Assembly (NCBI GenBank): GCA_018712075.1
Contig: DVHN01000193.1
Location: 1 to 52,782, forward strand
Source of the DNA: Candidatus Fimimorpha faecalis
GTDB taxonomy: Bacteria > Bacillota > Clostridia > Lachnospirales > Lachnospiraceae
Length of the DNA: 52,782 nucleotides
Reading direction: 5' to 3'
In this document: in pieces, positions 42,045 to 51,188 of the stretch
How positions within the stretch are numbered: the stretch's first letter is position 1
Layout: each line of letters begins with the position of its first letter
Position numbers and translations under genes: made by a program
Notes under the pieces: generated by a model
The model's database searches: none
Told to the model about the DNA's origin: nothing
The model's input: the letters and a program-made list of their open reading frames with translations, nothing else

Positions 42045-43070
42045 ATGAATGTAAAAGATTTTGATTATTATTTGCCAGAAGAACTGATTGCACAAGATCC
42101 ATTGGAAGACCGCTCCAGTTCTCGGCTTATGATTTTAGATAAAAAAACAGGGGAAATTCGACATAGTATTTTTAAAAATATTATAGAGGAATTAAATCCA
42201 GGGGATTGTCTTGTGATTAATAATACAAAAGTAATTCCAGCTCGTTTATATGGAGCAAAGGTAGGTACGGATGCGAAAATTGAAGTACTTTTATTGAAGC
42301 GAAAAGAAAACAATATTTGGGAAGTATTAGTAAAACCAGGCAAAAAAGCAAAGATAGGAACAAAAATTAGCTTTGGAGAAGGAAAACTGATTGGTACAGT
42401 AGTGGATATTGTAGAGGAAGGAAACCGCCTCATTCAATTTTCCTATGAGGGAATTTTTGAAGAAGTATTGGATGAATTGGGGCAAATGCCATTGCCTCCT
42501 TATATTACTCATCAGTTGAAAGATAAAAACCGTTACCAGACTGTTTATGCAAAGTACGATGGATCAGCTGCTGCTCCGACGGCTGGACTCCATTTTACAA
42601 AGGAACTGCTAAAAGAGATTCAAGCCAAGGGAGTAACCGTTGCAAGTGTTACACTGCATGTAGGACTTGGAACATTCCGTCCAGTAAAAGTAGAAAATGT
42701 ATTGGAACATCATATGCATTCGGAATTCTTTATGATTGAAGAGTCCGAGGCGAAAAAAATTAATGATGCAAAAGCTGCTGGAGGCAGAATTATTAGTGTT
42801 GGAACAACGAGTTGTCGTACATTGGAATCTGCTGCGGATGAAAATGGAAAATTAAAAGCGACGAGCGGTTGGACGGATATTTTTATTTATCCAGGATATT
42901 CTTTTAAAATCATTGATGCATTAATTACGAATTTTCATTTACCACAGTCAACATTAGTAATGCTTGTATCGGCATTGGCAGGAAGAGAACATATTTTGGC
43001 AGCTTATGAGGAAGCAGTAAAAGAACGGTATCGCTTCTTCTCATTTGGAGATGCAATGTTAATTCAATAA
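42045..43070 (+). CDS. queA: S-adenosylmethionine:tRNA ribosyltransferase-isomerase
   Basis: This 341-residue enzyme transfers and isomerises the ribosyl group of SAM to 7-aminomethyl-7-deazaguanine in tRNA, giving epoxyqueuosine. Landmarks are [18 protein letters not shown] at the start, [45 protein letters not shown] and [16 protein letters not shown]. Length is normal. AAAGGAG lies inside the end of mnmA, which supports translational coupling. No preQ1 synthesis genes are in the window, so the base may be salvaged or made elsewhere. Confidence 0.97.
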   Translation: MNVKDFDYYLPEELIAQDPLEDRSSSRLMILDKKTGEIRHSIFKNIIEELNPGDCLVINNTKVIPARLYGAKVGTDAKIEVLLLKRKENNIWEVLVKPGKKAKIGTKISFGEGKLIGTVVDIVEEGNRLIQFSYEGIFEEVLDELGQMPLPPYITHQLKDKNRYQTVYAKYDGSAAAPTAGLHFTKELLKEIQAKGVTVASVTLHVGLGTFRPVKVENVLEHHMHSEFFMIEESEAKKINDAKAAGGRIISVGTTSCRTLESAADENGKLKATSGWTDIFIYPGYSFKIIDALITNFHLPQSTLVMLVSALAGREHILAAYEEAVKERYRFFSFGDAMLIQ

Positions 43071-43093
43071 TAGGGAAAGGCTTGGTAAAATTT

Positions 43094-43813
43094 ATGGAGA
43101 AAATTCGTTTGAATAAATATTTAAGCGAGTGTGGTATTTGTTCTCGCAGAGAAGCGGACCGACTGGCAGAAGCAGGAAGAATTACAGTAAATGGAGCAGC
43201 TGCTTTTGTTGGAATGAGTGTTTGCGAGTCCGATGAAATTGTGGTAGATGGAAAACTCATCAAACCTCAGAAAAAGAAGCAAGTCCTTTTAGCTGTGAAT
43301 AAACCGAAGGGAGTTGTATGTACAACCGCTCGTTTTAAGGGAGAACAAAATATTGTAGATATGGTACAGTATCCAACTAGAATTTATCCAATTGGAAGGT
43401 TGGATAAAGATTCAGAAGGATTAATTCTTATGACGAATGATGGAGAAATTGTAAATAAGATTTCCAGAAGTCGTAATAATCATGAAAAGGAATATGTCGT
43501 TACAGTAAATAAACAAGTGACAGAAAAGTTTTTAGATCAGATGAGAAATGGTGTAGAAATTTTAAATACAGTAACAAAACCATGTGTTTGTAAAAAAACA
43601 GGAAATCGGGAATTTCATATTATATTGACACAGGGCTTAAATCGTCAAATTCGGCGTATGTGTGAGGTATGTGGATATCGAGTTGAGAATTTGAAGCGGA
43701 TTCGCATTATGAATATTCGTCTTGGAAACATTCCGCTTGGGCATTTTCGGAATGTGACGGAGAAAGAGCGAATGGAATTGGAGCAATTATGTAATCGGAC
43801 AGAGAAAGGATGA
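43094..43813 (+). CDS. rRNA/tRNA pseudouridine synthase, RluB/RluF (RsuA) family
   Basis: This 239-residue protein has an N-terminal S4 RNA-binding domain (RLNKYLSECGICSRREADRL, residues about 5-60). The synthase domain carries the catalytic Asp in PIGRLDKDSEGLIL, VNKPKGVVCT and TQGLNRQIRRMCE. A TTG at 43082 is an alternative start, five or six bases after AGGG; the ATG at 43094 gives the usual family N-terminus MEKIRLNKYL. The C-terminal region resembles RluF, but the target uridine cannot be read from sequence. It is in line with queA and ligA. Confidence 0.92.
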   Translation: MEKIRLNKYLSECGICSRREADRLAEAGRITVNGAAAFVGMSVCESDEIVVDGKLIKPQKKKQVLLAVNKPKGVVCTTARFKGEQNIVDMVQYPTRIYPIGRLDKDSEGLILMTNDGEIVNKISRSRNNHEKEYVVTVNKQVTEKFLDQMRNGVEILNTVTKPCVCKKTGNREFHIILTQGLNRQIRRMCEVCGYRVENLKRIRIMNIRLGNIPLGHFRNVTEKERMELEQLCNRTEKG

Positions 43814-43823
43814 TAAAAAAGAG

Positions 43824-45776
43824 ATGAAAGATCCAAAAGTTCGTATGAAAGAGTTAATCCAGATATTAGAGCCAGCGGCAAGAGCTTATTATCAGGAAAA
43901 CCGTGAGATTATGGACAATCGGGAATACGACGCCTATTATGATGAATTAGTAAAGCTGGAAAATGAAACGAAAACAGTACTGGCTGGAAGTCCAACAATG
44001 AAAGTAGGTTATGAAATTGTAAGTGAGCTTCCAAAAGAAGTTCATGAAAGTAGAATGCTTTCTTTGGATAAGACGAAAGAAGTAACACAGCTTCAAACAT
44101 TTTTAGGAGATCAGATTGGCATTCTTTCTTGGAAAATGGATGGGCTCACAGTCGTTCTTACCTATGAAAACGGAGAATTACAAAAAGCAGTAACAAGAGG
44201 AAATGGAGAAGTCGGAGAAGTTATTACAAATAATGCAAAAGTATTTGTTAATCTTCCATTGAAAATTGCATTTTCAGGAAGGCTCGTAATTCGTGGGGAA
44301 GCGGTGATTCGCTATTCTGATTTTAAGAAATTAAATGAAACAATTGCTGATGTAGATGCCAGATATAAAAATCCAAGAAATCTCTGTTCTGGTTCCGTGC
44401 GCCAATTAAATAGTGAAGTGACAGCAAAAAGAAATGTACAGTTTTTTGCATTTGCTTTAATTGTTGCAGAGGGAGAGTCTTTTCATAATTCGTGTTTGGA
44501 ACAGTTTGAATGGCTGGAAAAACAAGGATTTGATGTAGTGGAACATGTAAAAGTAACGAAAGATTCTCTGCCCGATGCAGTGGAACAATTTTCACAAAAA
44601 ATAGAGGAAAACGATATCCCATCCGATGGATTGGTGTTATTAATGGATGATATTGCATATGGAGAATCGCTCGGAGCCACTGCCAAATTTCCAAGAAATG
44701 CGATGGCATTTAAATGGAAAGATGAGTTGGCAGAAACAACGCTGCGTTATATTGAATGGAGCGCTTCTCGTACTGGTTTAATTAATCCAGTCGCTGTGTT
44801 TGATCCAGTGGAATTAGAGGGTACAACCGTGAAGCGTGCAAGCGTGCATAATCTTTCCATTATGGAAGAATTAGAGCTTGGAGAAGGAGATCGAATTACC
44901 GTATTTAAGTCCAATATGATTATTCCTCAAATTGCAGAAAATTTGACGAGAAGTGGAACCGTTAGAATTCCAGATGCCTGTCCAGTATGTGGAGGGGAAA
45001 CGGAAATCCGCAAAAATATCGACGTGAAAAGTTTATACTGTGTCAATCCGAACTGTCAGGCAAAAAAAATAAAAGCATTTGAATTATTTGTCAGCAGAGA
45101 TGCCATGAATATTGATGGGCTTTCTTCTGCTACAATGGAGAAGTTAATTGACCGAGGATTTATCAAGGAATATGCAGATATTTTTCACTTAGAAACGTGG
45201 AAAGAATCCATTATAGAGATGGAAGGATTTGGACAAAAATCGTATGAAAATATGATCGAATCGATTGAAAAAGCTCGAAAAACAACGCTTCCAAGAGTAA
45301 TTTATGCACTTGGTATTCCTGGAATTGGAGTCGCAAATGCCAAAATGTTAAGCAAGGCGTTTGGATTCGATTTTGAGAAAATGAGAGCTGCGTCGATTGA
45401 GGAATTGACGGAAGTAGATGGAATTGGGACGGTATTGGCAAAGGGATGGAAGGACTATTTTGCCAATTCAAAACAGAATGAAGTCGTGGATCATTTATTG
45501 GCAGAATTGGAAATTGAAATCGAACATGTGGATACTGAGTTAAGTTTGGATGGAAAAGTATTTGTCATTACGGGGGCGGTAAAGCAGTTTGCAAATCGAA
45601 ATGAATTGAAAGCGTATATTGAACAGCGGGGAGGAAAGGTAACTTCTGCTGTGAGTACAAAAACGAATTATTTGATTAACAATGACGTAACGAGTAATTC
45701 TTCTAAAAATAAAAAGGCAAGAGAACTCAATATTCCAATTCTTTCAGAGGAAGAGTTTTTAAAGATTACTAAATAG
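43824..45776 (+). CDS. ligA: NAD-dependent DNA ligase, divergent LigA
   Basis: This 650-residue protein has the full LigA layout: domain Ia with Y35-D36 (NREYDAYYDEL), nucleotidyltransferase domain with adenylation K104 in WKMDG, RGEAV (E159) and K297 in AMAFKWK, OB fold, zinc finger C386/C389/C406/C411, HhH domain and a C-terminal BRCT domain (about 576-650). Several usually invariant positions differ: Ser replaces Glu two residues before K104, TRGNG replaces TRGDG, and Leu replaces Lys after DGLVL (residue 273). It seals nicks in replication and repair. It may be the housekeeping ligase of this lineage or a second copy. The pseudouridine synthase gene ends ten bases before it. Confidence 0.93.
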   Translation: MKDPKVRMKELIQILEPAARAYYQENREIMDNREYDAYYDELVKLENETKTVLAGSPTMKVGYEIVSELPKEVHESRMLSLDKTKEVTQLQTFLGDQIGILSWKMDGLTVVLTYENGELQKAVTRGNGEVGEVITNNAKVFVNLPLKIAFSGRLVIRGEAVIRYSDFKKLNETIADVDARYKNPRNLCSGSVRQLNSEVTAKRNVQFFAFALIVAEGESFHNSCLEQFEWLEKQGFDVVEHVKVTKDSLPDAVEQFSQKIEENDIPSDGLVLLMDDIAYGESLGATAKFPRNAMAFKWKDELAETTLRYIEWSASRTGLINPVAVFDPVELEGTTVKRASVHNLSIMEELELGEGDRITVFKSNMIIPQIAENLTRSGTVRIPDACPVCGGETEIRKNIDVKSLYCVNPNCQAKKIKAFELFVSRDAMNIDGLSSATMEKLIDRGFIKEYADIFHLETWKESIIEMEGFGQKSYENMIESIEKARKTTLPRVIYALGIPGIGVANAKMLSKAFGFDFEKMRAASIEELTEVDGIGTVLAKGWKDYFANSKQNEVVDHLLAELEIEIEHVDTELSLDGKVFVITGAVKQFANRNELKAYIEQRGGKVTSAVSTKTNYLINNDVTSNSSKNKKARELNIPILSEEEFLKITK

Positions 45777-45799
45777 CGAATTAAGAAAGGGGAGAGAAT

Positions 45800-46720
45800 A
45801 TGCCAATTAGAGTGGAAAACGATTTACCAGCACGAGCTGCCCTAGAATCAGAAAATATTTTTATGATGGGAGAAAACCGTGCAGAAACACAGAGGATTCG
45901 TCCATTGGAGATTGTTATTTTAAATTTAATGCCAATTAAACCAGATTATGAGACACAATTGCTGCGTGCATTGTCGAATACGCCATTACAGATTAATATT
46001 ACGTATTTAACGTTATCGACCCATGAATCTAAGCATACATCATCGAGTCATATTAATCGCTTTTATACAACTTATGATCAGATTTGCAAAAGAAACTTTG
46101 ATGGTATGATTATTACTGGGGCCCCAGTGGAACATATGGAGTTTGAGGAAGTTCAGTATTGGCCAGAGATTGAAATGATTATGGAGTGGACGAAAACGCA
46201 TGTGACTTCTACACTTTATGTCTGTTGGGGAGCGTTGGCTGGAATTTATTATCATTTTGGAATTCAAAAAATTCAATTAGAAAAGAAACTTTCTGGTGTT
46301 TATACGCATCGTGTTTTGGATCGCTGTGAGTCACTCGTAAGAGGGTTTGATGATATATTTACTGCTCCGCATTCTCGTTACAGCGGGGTGCGTAGAGCAG
46401 AGATAGTCAACCACCCAGAATTACAGCTGTTGGCAGAATCAGAAGAAGCAGGGGTTTATTTGATAAAAAGTTTGGATGAAAGGCATGTATTTTTATTTGG
46501 TCATCCAGAGTATGATCGTATGTCTTTGGATGCAGAATATCGGAGAGATATTGCAAAAGGAATTTCCATTGCGCCTCCAGAACATTATTATGAAAATGAT
46601 GATCCAGAAATGACTCCAATCTTAACGTGGAGAGCTCATGCCAATACACTTTATACAAACTGGCTGAATTATTATGTCTACCAGGTAACTCCTTACGATA
46701 TGGTTGAAACACCAGTATAA
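45800..46720 (+). CDS. metA: Homoserine O-acetyltransferase (MetA type)
   Basis: This 306-residue enzyme activates homoserine for methionine synthesis. Typical segments are MPIRVENDLPARAALESENI, LNLMPIKPDYETQLLRALSN and the catalytic Cys at C142 in LYVCWGALAG. Residue 111, in GAPVE, is Glu. In this family Glu at 111 favours acetyl-CoA and Gly favours succinyl-CoA, so acetyltransferase activity is predicted. C-terminal GHPEYDR holds the catalytic His. AAGGGGAG precedes the ATG. It starts 23 bases after ligA and ends before a strong hairpin. No SAM riboswitch is visible upstream. Confidence 0.96.
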   Translation: MPIRVENDLPARAALESENIFMMGENRAETQRIRPLEIVILNLMPIKPDYETQLLRALSNTPLQINITYLTLSTHESKHTSSSHINRFYTTYDQICKRNFDGMIITGAPVEHMEFEEVQYWPEIEMIMEWTKTHVTSTLYVCWGALAGIYYHFGIQKIQLEKKLSGVYTHRVLDRCESLVRGFDDIFTAPHSRYSGVRRAEIVNHPELQLLAESEEAGVYLIKSLDERHVFLFGHPEYDRMSLDAEYRRDIAKGISIAPPEHYYENDDPEMTPILTWRAHANTLYTNWLNYYVYQVTPYDMVETPV

Positions 46721-46730
46721 GATAGACTAA

Positions 46731-46776
46731 AAAAACCTCCAAATATTGGAAGTAGTACCAATATTTGGAGGCAGGA
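46731..46776. terminator. Terminator between metA and ribU
   Basis: CCTCCAAATATTGG (46736-46749) is the exact reverse complement of 46758-46771. The T-run is best on the minus strand (for ribU); on the plus strand five T follow after CAGGA. Confidence 0.85.
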
Positions 46777-46779
46777 TTT

Positions 46780-47532
46780 TTACATTTTTTGATGCAGGAT
46801 GCGACTGATTGGCTTATAAATAATCATTACGGCGATGGAAACAAGCAAGCCTTTTAATAAATTCAATGGTGCGACACAGAATATTACAAAAGTGGTCAGA
46901 TTTGTAACTCCGTGGAAAATAGCAGAACCCTGTGCGATGATCTGGTCGAGTGGAAGACCAAAAAGTTTGGAAAATTGTGGAAGAAGGTAAAGTGCATTAA
47001 AAATTGTGCCAAAGATAGTGATTGTTAATGTACCGAGGATACAACCCAAAATGGCATGTTTTTTTGTCTTTTTCCAATAATAAACAATCGTAGCAGGTAC
47101 GATGAAGCTACATCCAACTGCAAAATTGGCAAAATCTCCGACAAAGGCAGTGGAAGTTCCTTTTAAAAGAATATGTAAAATGACTTTTAATAATTCAACA
47201 ATCACTCCGGCTGCTGGTCCAAATGCAAAGCCGCAAATTAATACTGGAATCTCGCTGAAATCGAGTTTATAAAATCCAGGTGCTAAAAAGGGCAATGGGA
47301 ATTCAAAATACATTAAAATCACGGAAATTGCAGAAAACATACCAATTGCTGCTATACGGCGAGTGGAAGTAGTTGTTCCAAATGTATTGCATTTTATCAT
47401 ATGGGATTGATGATCGATAAGAACTTGGGCGCCATAAGAGACGCAGTAAATAACCAAAGAAATACCTGCTACCATAAGCAAGAAGAAAAGATTTTGTTGT
47501 GCCTGAGTTAAAATTAGTTTTAAATGTTCCAT
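46780..47532 (-). CDS. ribU: Riboflavin ECF transporter S component
   Basis: This 250-residue membrane protein has about six helices and is the substrate-binding unit of an energy-coupling factor transporter for riboflavin. Landmarks are MFSAISVILMYFEFPLPFL, KLDFSEIPVLICGFAFGP, GVIVELLKVILHILLKG and DFANFAVGCSFI. A GTG at 47541 overlaps the AAGGAG, so the ATG at 47532, eight bases away, is preferred. The shared ECF ATPases and T component are not in the window. An FMN riboswitch and terminator precede it, which confirms the substrate. Confidence 0.95.
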   Translation of the reverse strand: MEHLKLILTQAQQNLFFLLMVAGISLVIYCVSYGAQVLIDHQSHMIKCNTFGTTTSTRRIAAIGMFSAISVILMYFEFPLPFLAPGFYKLDFSEIPVLICGFAFGPAAGVIVELLKVILHILLKGTSTAFVGDFANFAVGCSFIVPATIVYYWKKTKKHAILGCILGTLTITIFGTIFNALYLLPQFSKLFGLPLDQIIAQGSAIFHGVTNLTTFVIFCVAPLNLLKGLLVSIAVMIIYKPISRILHQKM

Positions 47533-47550
47533 AAAAATCACTCCTTAATA

Positions 47551-47594
47551 AAAAAACTGCTCCAAATGCAAAATACATTCGGGGCAGTTATCGT
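47551..47594 (-). terminator. FMN-riboswitch expression platform (terminator)
   Basis: On the minus strand AACTGC and GCAGTT close a stem with inner CC/GG and AATG/CATT pairs, followed by seven T. It lies between the aptamer and the ribU start. When FMN binds the aptamer, this hairpin should form and stop transcription. Confidence 0.8.
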
Positions 47595-47612
47595 GTACGC
47601 AAATAATACAAT

Positions 47613-47738
47613 TTCTTCTCTCATCCAGACTTTGCAGCTATGCTGCGTTCACTGTCGGTTTTGGAATTTCACCAAATCCACCGCAAAGCGGGTCACGGAC
47701 TGTACCGTCGGTAGGGAATTACACCCTGCCCCGAAGAA
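47613..47738 (-). promoter_or_regulatory. FMN riboswitch (RFN element)
   Basis: Read on the minus strand, the conserved blocks are in order: TTCGGGGCAGGGTG, ATTCCCTACCGACGGT, GACCCGC, GTGAAATTCC, AACCGACAGT and AGTCTGGATGAGAGAAGA. This is the full RFN aptamer. It controls ribU by transcription termination in response to FMN. Confidence 0.95.
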
Positions 47739-47780
47739 TTGTTCCTTCTTATCATACTGCTGGTTTATTGTGTTGTCAAG

Positions 47781-48611
47781 TTAAATGGATTCCAATAAGG
47801 CAGTTAAATTGTTAAGACCTTCTAATTTCCAGTCTTCAATCTTACCTGAATCGCATAATCGTGCAAGATTTGGATCAATTGGCAATGCAGTTGCAACAGG
47901 AATTGCAAAGTTGGCTGCAACAGTATGAATATCGCTGTTTCCAAAAATAAAATGTTTTTCGCCACAATTTGGACATACAAAATAAGACATATTTTCTACA
48001 ATACCAAGAATTGGAACGTTCATCGCATCTGCCATATGAACTGCCTTGGAAACGATCATGGAAACAAGATCCTGAGGAGTGGTAACGATAATAATTCCAT
48101 CCAAAGGCAAAGATTGGAATACGGTAAGCGGAACATCTCCAGTTCCAGGAGGCATATCTACAAACATATAATCAACATCACCCCAGCAGACATCGGACCA
48201 AAATTGTTTGACAACGTTGGCAATAATTGGTCCTCTCCAGATAACAGGATCGGTTTCTTCTTCCAGTAATAAATTTACAGACATCATTGCAGTGCCTTTT
48301 GCTGAATATAATGGCTGGATTGTGTTATTTGGTGCCTGTGTTGCCTTATCATGAACTCCAAACATCTTTGGAATGGATGGTCCTGTAACATCTGCGTCTA
48401 AAATAGCAGTTTTATATCCTTTTTCTCTCATAGAACATGCCATTAATGAGGTAACAAGAGATTTACCAACACCTCCTTTTCCGCTTACAACGCCGATTAC
48501 TTTTTTAATATGGCTGCCTGCATTGGCAGCAACAGAAAAGTCGGTCTGTCTGTGAGAACAGCCCTCACAAGATTCTTTTGTACAAGATTGGTTATTACAT
48601 TCTTTACTCAT
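47781..48611 (-). CDS. mrp: Mrp/NBP35-family ATP-binding iron-sulfur carrier
   Basis: This 276-residue cytoplasmic P-loop ATPase carries and transfers iron-sulfur clusters. The deviant Walker A is VVSGKGGVGKS (about residues 41-51). PPGTGD and TTPQDLVSMIVSKAV are typical Mrp segments. The C-terminal Cys pair YFVCPNCGEKH holds the bridging cluster. The N-terminus adds four cysteines (C5, C10, C15, C18), like the extra ferredoxin-type site of NBP35. TTTGGAGG precedes the ATG. It is divergent from the helicase gene, and ribU is downstream. Confidence 0.94.
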   Translation of the reverse strand: MSKECNNQSCTKESCEGCSHRQTDFSVAANAGSHIKKVIGVVSGKGGVGKSLVTSLMACSMREKGYKTAILDADVTGPSIPKMFGVHDKATQAPNNTIQPLYSAKGTAMMSVNLLLEEETDPVIWRGPIIANVVKQFWSDVCWGDVDYMFVDMPPGTGDVPLTVFQSLPLDGIIIVTTPQDLVSMIVSKAVHMADAMNVPILGIVENMSYFVCPNCGEKHFIFGNSDIHTVAANFAIPVATALPIDPNLARLCDSGKIEDWKLEGLNNLTALLESI

Positions 48612-48804
48612 TGGTTTCCTCCAAAATTAATATAAAATTTGCAGAATAGGTATCGACATTCTCTTTGTATCAAGTGTGTGCAGCACGAAGTGAACGCTTT
48701 CCTTTAAAATTAATTCTGCGAAACTATAAAAAGTGTAACACAAATGAAATAAAAAAACAATGGAAGAATAAATGCTTTCCTACTTTGTGAAAGAAGGGAG
48801 AATT

Positions 48805-51171
48805 ATGCAGCAATTGATGGATCATCGGGTTCGTCTATCGGTTCGTAACTTAGTAGAATTTATTATGCGATCGGGAGACTTGGATAATCGAAGAAGCAGT
48901 TCAGCGGACCGAGAGGCGATGCTTGCGGGAGGTCGGATACATCGGAAAATTCAAAAACAAATGGGCGACAATTATGAAGCAGAAGTGGCATTAAAGGTTA
49001 TGGTTCCACTCGATGAAATTGAATTGATATTGGAGGGACGGGCAGATGGAATTCTGAAAGAAGGAGAAGCGATCATTATTGATGAAATAAAAGGAATGTA
49101 TCAAGATGTTATGAAAATGCAAGAGCCAATTCCAGTTCATCGAGCACAGGCAGTTTGCTACGCCTATATGTATATGCAAAAAAAAGAGATGGATGGTATT
49201 TGGATTCAAATGACTTATTGTAACCTGGATACCGAAGAAATTCAGAGATTTCGAGAATACAATACGGCAGATCAAATAAAATCGCAGTTTTTTTTCTATA
49301 TACAAGAATATGGAAAATGGGCAAAGTATCTGTATTGGCATCGTTTGGAAAGAAAACAATCGATTCGGGGAGTGGAATTTCCCTTTCCATATCGAAAAGG
49401 GCAGAGAGATATTGTAGTGTCTGTCTATCGAGCCATTTTGAGAGAAACTCGTTTGTTTATTCAAGCTCCGACTGGAATAGGAAAAACGATTTCGGTTACT
49501 TTTCCTGCGGTCAAAGCTATTGGGGAAGGATATGGAGATAAGATTTTTTACTTGACGGCAAAGACGATTACGAGAACTGGTGCAGAAGAAAGTTTTGAAA
49601 TTATGCGGAAACAGGGGATGAAGTTGTCCAGTGTTACGATTACAGCTAAAGAAAAACTCTGTATTTTGGATGAAATGGATTGTAATCCAATCAGTTGTCC
49701 AAGAGCAAAGGGACATTTTGACCGAGTGAATCAGGCAGTATTGGATTTGATTACAAACGAAGAAAAAGCTTCTCGAGAAGTCATTCTTTCTTATGCAGAA
49801 AAATACCAAGTCTGTCCATTTGAACTTTGTCTGGATGTCAGTAATTGGATGGATGCAATTATTTGCGATTACAACTATGTGCTAGATCCAAATATCCGAT
49901 TACAACGCTACTTTGCAGATAATAATACAGGAGACTATATTTTTTTAATGGATGAAGCGCATAATCTTGTGGAACGTGCAAGAGAAATGTACAGTGCAGC
50001 ATTAATAAAAGAAGATTTTCTAGAGGCAAAAAAACGAATGAAAACAGCATTGGTTATAACGAAGAAAATAGATCGTTGTAATCGGATTATGCTTCAACTG
50101 AAACGGGAATGTGATACATGGAAAGAACTTACAGAAGGAGAGGGAATTGGGGCGGCTGTGAATGCAGTGGAGGCTTTATTCGGAGAATTACAAAAATGGG
50201 AAGAAGCTCATCCAGAATATAAATGGACAAAAGAAGACCGTGAGTTTTTCTTTTCGCTTCGTAACTTTTTAATGATTTATGATCGAATGGATGAGAATTA
50301 TCGTGTTTATACACAGCATTTGGAAGATGGAAGATTTCTTTTAAAGTTATTTTGTGTCAATCCTGCCAATGCAATTCGAGGTTGTTTGGAGCAAGGCATC
50401 GCTGCCATCTTTTTTTCTGCGACGATGCTGCCGATTCGTTATTATAAAGAGTTGTTGAGCGGGGAACAAAATGATTATGCAATCTATGCCCATTCGCCAT
50501 TTGATACAAAAAAACGTCTGCTTTTAATTGGAAGTGATGTGAGCAGTCGTTATACAAGGAGAGTTCCTTCTGAGTTTGAAAAAATAGTGGCTTATATTGA
50601 AAAAATAGTGAGGGCAAAACGGGGAAATTATCTTGTGTTTTTTCCTTCCTATGGCTATATGATGGATGTACTTGCAATGATAGAGAAACAAAATCTAAAT
50701 TATGAATATCAAGTGCAAAAAAATGGAATGACAGAAAGGGAGAGAGAACAATTTCTGGAACAATTTTCCGATGAACATGGCGAAAGCTTTGTGGGATTTT
50801 GTGTGAGTGGAGGTATTTTTTCAGAAGGAATTGACTTAAAAGGGGAACGATTGATTGGAGTAGTTTTCGTTGGAACAGGTTTACCTCAAATTTGTTCCGA
50901 GCGTGAGATCTTGAAAAAGTTTTATGCAGAAAAAGAAATGGATGGTTTCGCCTATGCCTATCGTTATCCAGGTATGAATAAAGTTCTTCAGGCAGCTGGA
51001 AGATTAATTCGTACGGAAAATGATTATGGGGTGATTGTATTGCTAGAGGATCGCTTATTAAAAACAGAATATACCGAACAATTTCCAGTAGAATGGTCGG
51101 ATTATCAAGTAACACGCCTAAATGAGATCGAATGGAAGTTGCAGTATTTTTGGAATAAAATTGTAGGATAA
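48805..51171 (+). CDS. XPD/DinG-like helicase with N-terminal Cas4/RecB-like nuclease domain
   Basis: This 788-residue protein starts at the ATG at 48805, after AGAAGGGAG; an ATG at 48772 has no site. Residues about 1-180 look like a PD-(D/E)XK nuclease: H46, D81 in GRADG, E94 and K96 in IDEIKG, and a Q115-AVCYAY motif. The helicase begins near 195 with FPFPYRKGQRDI. Walker A is PTGIGKT (222-228), DEAH is at 383-386, and motif VI is QAAGRLIR. Cysteines C286, C293, C298 and C337 (or C342) fit an XPD-type iron-sulfur cluster. It should unwind DNA 5' to 3' and may cut it, in repair or defence against foreign DNA. The role is inferred. Confidence 0.92.
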   Translation: MQQLMDHRVRLSVRNLVEFIMRSGDLDNRRSSSADREAMLAGGRIHRKIQKQMGDNYEAEVALKVMVPLDEIELILEGRADGILKEGEAIIIDEIKGMYQDVMKMQEPIPVHRAQAVCYAYMYMQKKEMDGIWIQMTYCNLDTEEIQRFREYNTADQIKSQFFFYIQEYGKWAKYLYWHRLERKQSIRGVEFPFPYRKGQRDIVVSVYRAILRETRLFIQAPTGIGKTISVTFPAVKAIGEGYGDKIFYLTAKTITRTGAEESFEIMRKQGMKLSSVTITAKEKLCILDEMDCNPISCPRAKGHFDRVNQAVLDLITNEEKASREVILSYAEKYQVCPFELCLDVSNWMDAIICDYNYVLDPNIRLQRYFADNNTGDYIFLMDEAHNLVERAREMYSAALIKEDFLEAKKRMKTALVITKKIDRCNRIMLQLKRECDTWKELTEGEGIGAAVNAVEALFGELQKWEEAHPEYKWTKEDREFFFSLRNFLMIYDRMDENYRVYTQHLEDGRFLLKLFCVNPANAIRGCLEQGIAAIFFSATMLPIRYYKELLSGEQNDYAIYAHSPFDTKKRLLLIGSDVSSRYTRRVPSEFEKIVAYIEKIVRAKRGNYLVFFPSYGYMMDVLAMIEKQNLNYEYQVQKNGMTEREREQFLEQFSDEHGESFVGFCVSGGIFSEGIDLKGERLIGVVFVGTGLPQICSEREILKKFYAEKEMDGFAYAYRYPGMNKVLQAAGRLIRTENDYGVIVLLEDRLLKTEYTEQFPVEWSDYQVTRLNEIEWKLQYFWNKIVG

Positions 51172-51188
51172 GAAAGGAAGATAGGAAG

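Noticed and set aside
48991-51115. Long antisense frames (272 and 252 codons) inside the helicase gene
   Set aside because: These are shadows of the helicase coding bias, rich in Phe, Ser, His and Leu, with no motif or ribosome site.
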